DNA from: Dehalococcoidia bacterium | GTDB taxonomy: Bacteria > Chloroflexota > Dehalococcoidia > GIF9 > UBA5629 | NCBI GenBank assembly: GCA_007280145.1 | Contig: QYPU01000109.1 | Span: 1-5,368, forward strand | Reading direction: 5' to 3' | Length of the DNA stretch: 5,368 bases | Shown: positions 4,397 through 5,368 of the stretch, one piece after another | How positions within the stretch are numbered: position 1 is the first letter of the stretch | Layout of the letters: the number at the start of each line of letters is the position of its first letter | Program-made: the position numbers and the translations under genes | Notes under the pieces: generated by a model | Told to the model about the DNA's origin: nothing | Databases searched by the model: none | Seen by the model: only the letters and a program-made list of their open reading frames with translations

Positions 4397-4425
4397 TTGA
4401 CAGGGTACCTAGCAGGTGTGATAAT
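4397..4425 (+). promoter_or_regulatory. Strong promoter of the small membrane-protein gene
   Basis: TTGACA (4397-4402) is a full -35 consensus; 17 bases later comes GATAAT (4420-4425), preceded by TG one base upstream (extended -10). The transcript would start near 4432, giving a leader of about 40 bases that holds the AAAGGAGGTT ribosome-binding site (4453-4462). No operator-like repeat overlaps it, so expression may be constitutive and high. Confidence 0.75.
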
Positions 4426-4470
4426 TGTATGGGGAGCAGTCTACAAAAATAGAAAGGAGGTTAACTAAGT

Positions 4471-4827
4471 ATGGCAAAAGGTAAGGGTAATGTCTTGGGC
4501 ATGGTCGGTTTTTGGGCGTTTATCGTCGGTCTGGTTATTGCACTTGTGGCGGGCATAGTATTTCCCCAAAACCCCTTTATCATCGTGGTTCTAGTTATAT
4601 TAGGTCTCATAATCGGCTTCCTAAATATAACGGCGAAAGAGATAATGCTCTTTCTGGTTGCAACTATAGCCTTAATTGTCGTTGGAAATGTATTCGCACC
4701 CCTTACGACGTTAGGCATAGGTGCTCTTCTCGGCAGTATACTTAGCTACGTGGCAACATTAATGGCACCAGCCGCCATAGTTGCAGCAGTAAAAGCACTG
4801 TGGGCTGTCGGAAAGCCTGGGGATTAG
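4471..4827 (+). CDS. Small four-helix integral membrane protein, function unknown
   Basis: The 118-aa product is almost entirely hydrophobic. After a basic N-terminus (MAKGKG) come likely membrane helices at about 8-30, 35-53, 58-77 and 80-108, and a short polar tail (VGKPGD). The loops are tiny: FPQNP between helices 1 and 2 and NITAKE between 2 and 3. It has no catalytic motif, no cysteine and only a few charged residues, so it is probably a structural or regulatory membrane protein; I know of similar small hypothetical proteins in environmental bacteria and archaea but no assigned role. The positive N-terminus suggests that end is cytoplasmic. The start is certain: AAAGGAGG at 4453-4460 precedes the ATG at 4471, behind a near-consensus promoter. 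It is a single-gene unit facing the disrupted DUF2780-like gene. Confidence 0.85.
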   Translation: MAKGKGNVLGMVGFWAFIVGLVIALVAGIVFPQNPFIIVVLVILGLIIGFLNITAKEIMLFLVATIALIVVGNVFAPLTTLGIGALLGSILSYVATLMAPAAIVAAVKALWAVGKPGD

Positions 4828-4844
4828 TTAATAACAGCTATTAA
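4828..4844 (+). terminator. Weak AT-rich hairpin after the membrane-protein gene
   Basis: TTAATA (4828-4833) and TATTAA (4839-4844) can pair around ACAGC immediately after the stop codon. The stem is purely A-T and no T-run follows, so it is a poor terminator; a second small inverted repeat, CGGCA-A-TGCCG (4875-4885), lies just beyond. Neither is convincing as the transcript end. Confidence 0.2.
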
Positions 4845-4960
4845 TTGAAGACGAGGCTGCCTGATTCTCTATCCCGGCAATGCCGAAATCATAACCGTGC
4901 TTTATTTCTAGCCTGATGCCAACTGCAGGCGGAGTTCTGTTGCCTTAATTCTCGTATTTG

Positions 4961-5275
4961 CTATTTGAGAGCCTTTTCTAGTAATTTCTTCACAACATCC
5001 CCACCCTTGCTCTGCGCAAAAGATAGAATAATCGGAATAAATTTGCCAATCATGCCGCTATCCAGCCCTAATTTGGAGAAGCCACCGGCGAGACTGGCGA
5101 GATTGCCCAATTAACCAGCCCCTCCACCAAGGCCAGATGCTAATTTCCCGATACCTCCAAGTACACCACCAGATTCCGGGGCAGACTTCATAAGACTATC
5201 AATGCCGGGGATGACATTAGCAATCTTGCTGAAGTCCCCTGAGCCTAGCTTTTCCTTCAAATAGCTACTCGACAT
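4961..5275 (-). pseudogene. DUF2780-like gene interrupted by one in-frame stop
   Basis: From ATG 5275 the frame reads 54 codons (MSSSYLKEKLGSGDFSKIA..., ending SGLGGGAG) to TAA 5113-5111. It then continues in the same frame for 49 codons (LGNLASLAGGFSKLGLDSG, then MIGKFIPIILSFAQSKGG and KKLLEKALK) to TAG 4963-4961. The second half matches the C-terminal half of DUF2780-family proteins: a glycine-rich linker, a LGL(S/D)xxMxxKFxPxxLxF core and a GGxxVxxLL helix. The family is small and uncharacterised. Because both halves share one frame, a single base change in the glycine-rich linker explains the break. The usual N-terminal helix of about 25 residues is also missing: an in-frame TAG lies 8 codons upstream of the ATG, and no ribosome-binding site is seen. 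Readthrough, reinitiation at TTG 5110 or a sequencing error are alternatives to true decay. Confidence 0.6.
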
Positions 5276-5280
5276 ACGAC

Positions 5281-5307
5281 GCGAGTGCTTAAAATAATTC
5301 TACTCGC
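5281..5307. repeat. Inverted repeat GCGAGT / ACTCGC upstream of the DUF2780-like gene
   Basis: GCGAGT (5281-5286) and ACTCGC (5302-5307) form 6-bp arms around a 15-base AT-rich centre, directly before the ATG at 5275. It might be an operator or a remnant; the arms are short enough to be coincidental. Nothing else is recognisable from here to the window end. Confidence 0.35.
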
Positions 5308-5368
5308 TCAGTTTGAGATTTTCCACTGGCGAATATCTCTTATGTGGCTCCACCGCATCATAGCAGCC

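Noticed and set aside
4461..4745. Minus-strand frame 4461-4718 and plus-strand frame 4512-4745
   Set aside because: Shadows of the membrane-protein gene, which has a promoter, RBS and clear helix pattern.

Overview
The window looks bacterial. Clean TTGACA/TATAAT-type promoters and strong AGGAGG-type ribosome-binding sites precede several genes. No RNA gene is visible to fix the taxon. A DUF169 protein, a DUF2780-like protein and a small multi-helix membrane protein in moderately GC-balanced flanks would fit an environmental anaerobe such as a Dehalococcoidia-like Chloroflexota member, but that is a guess. The middle (about 1650-3640) is clearly more AT-rich than the flanks, as expected of acquired DNA.

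Layout. 1-161 (-): the N-terminal end of a DUF169 protein with a good promoter and RBS. 218-693: no gene, but repeats: a 17-bp direct repeat in two copies, three tandem 13-mers, and a REP-like palindrome. 694-1449 (+): a 251-aa protein with a Cys/His-bearing N-terminal region and a C-terminal GIY-YIG nuclease domain with all expected catalytic positions. 1653-2522 (+) and 2519-3394 (-): an AbiEii-like nucleotidyltransferase toxin and an AbiEi-like antitoxin placed tail to tail with a 4-bp overlap, not in the usual operon. 3403-3629: a cluster of perfect palindromes of 30, 30, 14 and 38 bp around a shared GTATATAC core. The last three have centres exactly 34 bp apart, and the first overlaps the consensus promoter of the antitoxin gene. 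3672-3794 (-): the C-terminal remnant of an HNH nuclease. 3796-3999 (-): a 67-aa excisionase-type helix-turn-helix protein. 4035-4205 (+): a possible 56-aa small gene divergent from it. 4206-4396: no convincing gene. 4471-4827 (+): a small four-helix membrane protein with an excellent promoter and RBS. 4961-5275 (-): a DUF2780-like gene interrupted by one in-frame TAA.

How the parts relate. The stretch from about 690 to 4205 reads as an accessory island: a GIY-YIG nuclease, a type IV toxin-antitoxin/abortive-infection pair, an HNH remnant and an excisionase-like regulator. The most unusual part is the promoter-operator region of the antitoxin gene. It has a textbook-perfect promoter (TTGACA, 17 bp, TATAAT) carrying a 13-bp inverted repeat in its spacer and a 30-bp perfect palindrome over its -10 box, followed upstream by three more related palindromes. 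AbiEi proteins are known autorepressors that bind inverted repeats, so the palindromes are plausible operators. Their perfection, AT-rich shared core and regular spacing also leave room for another DNA-binding or recombination role.
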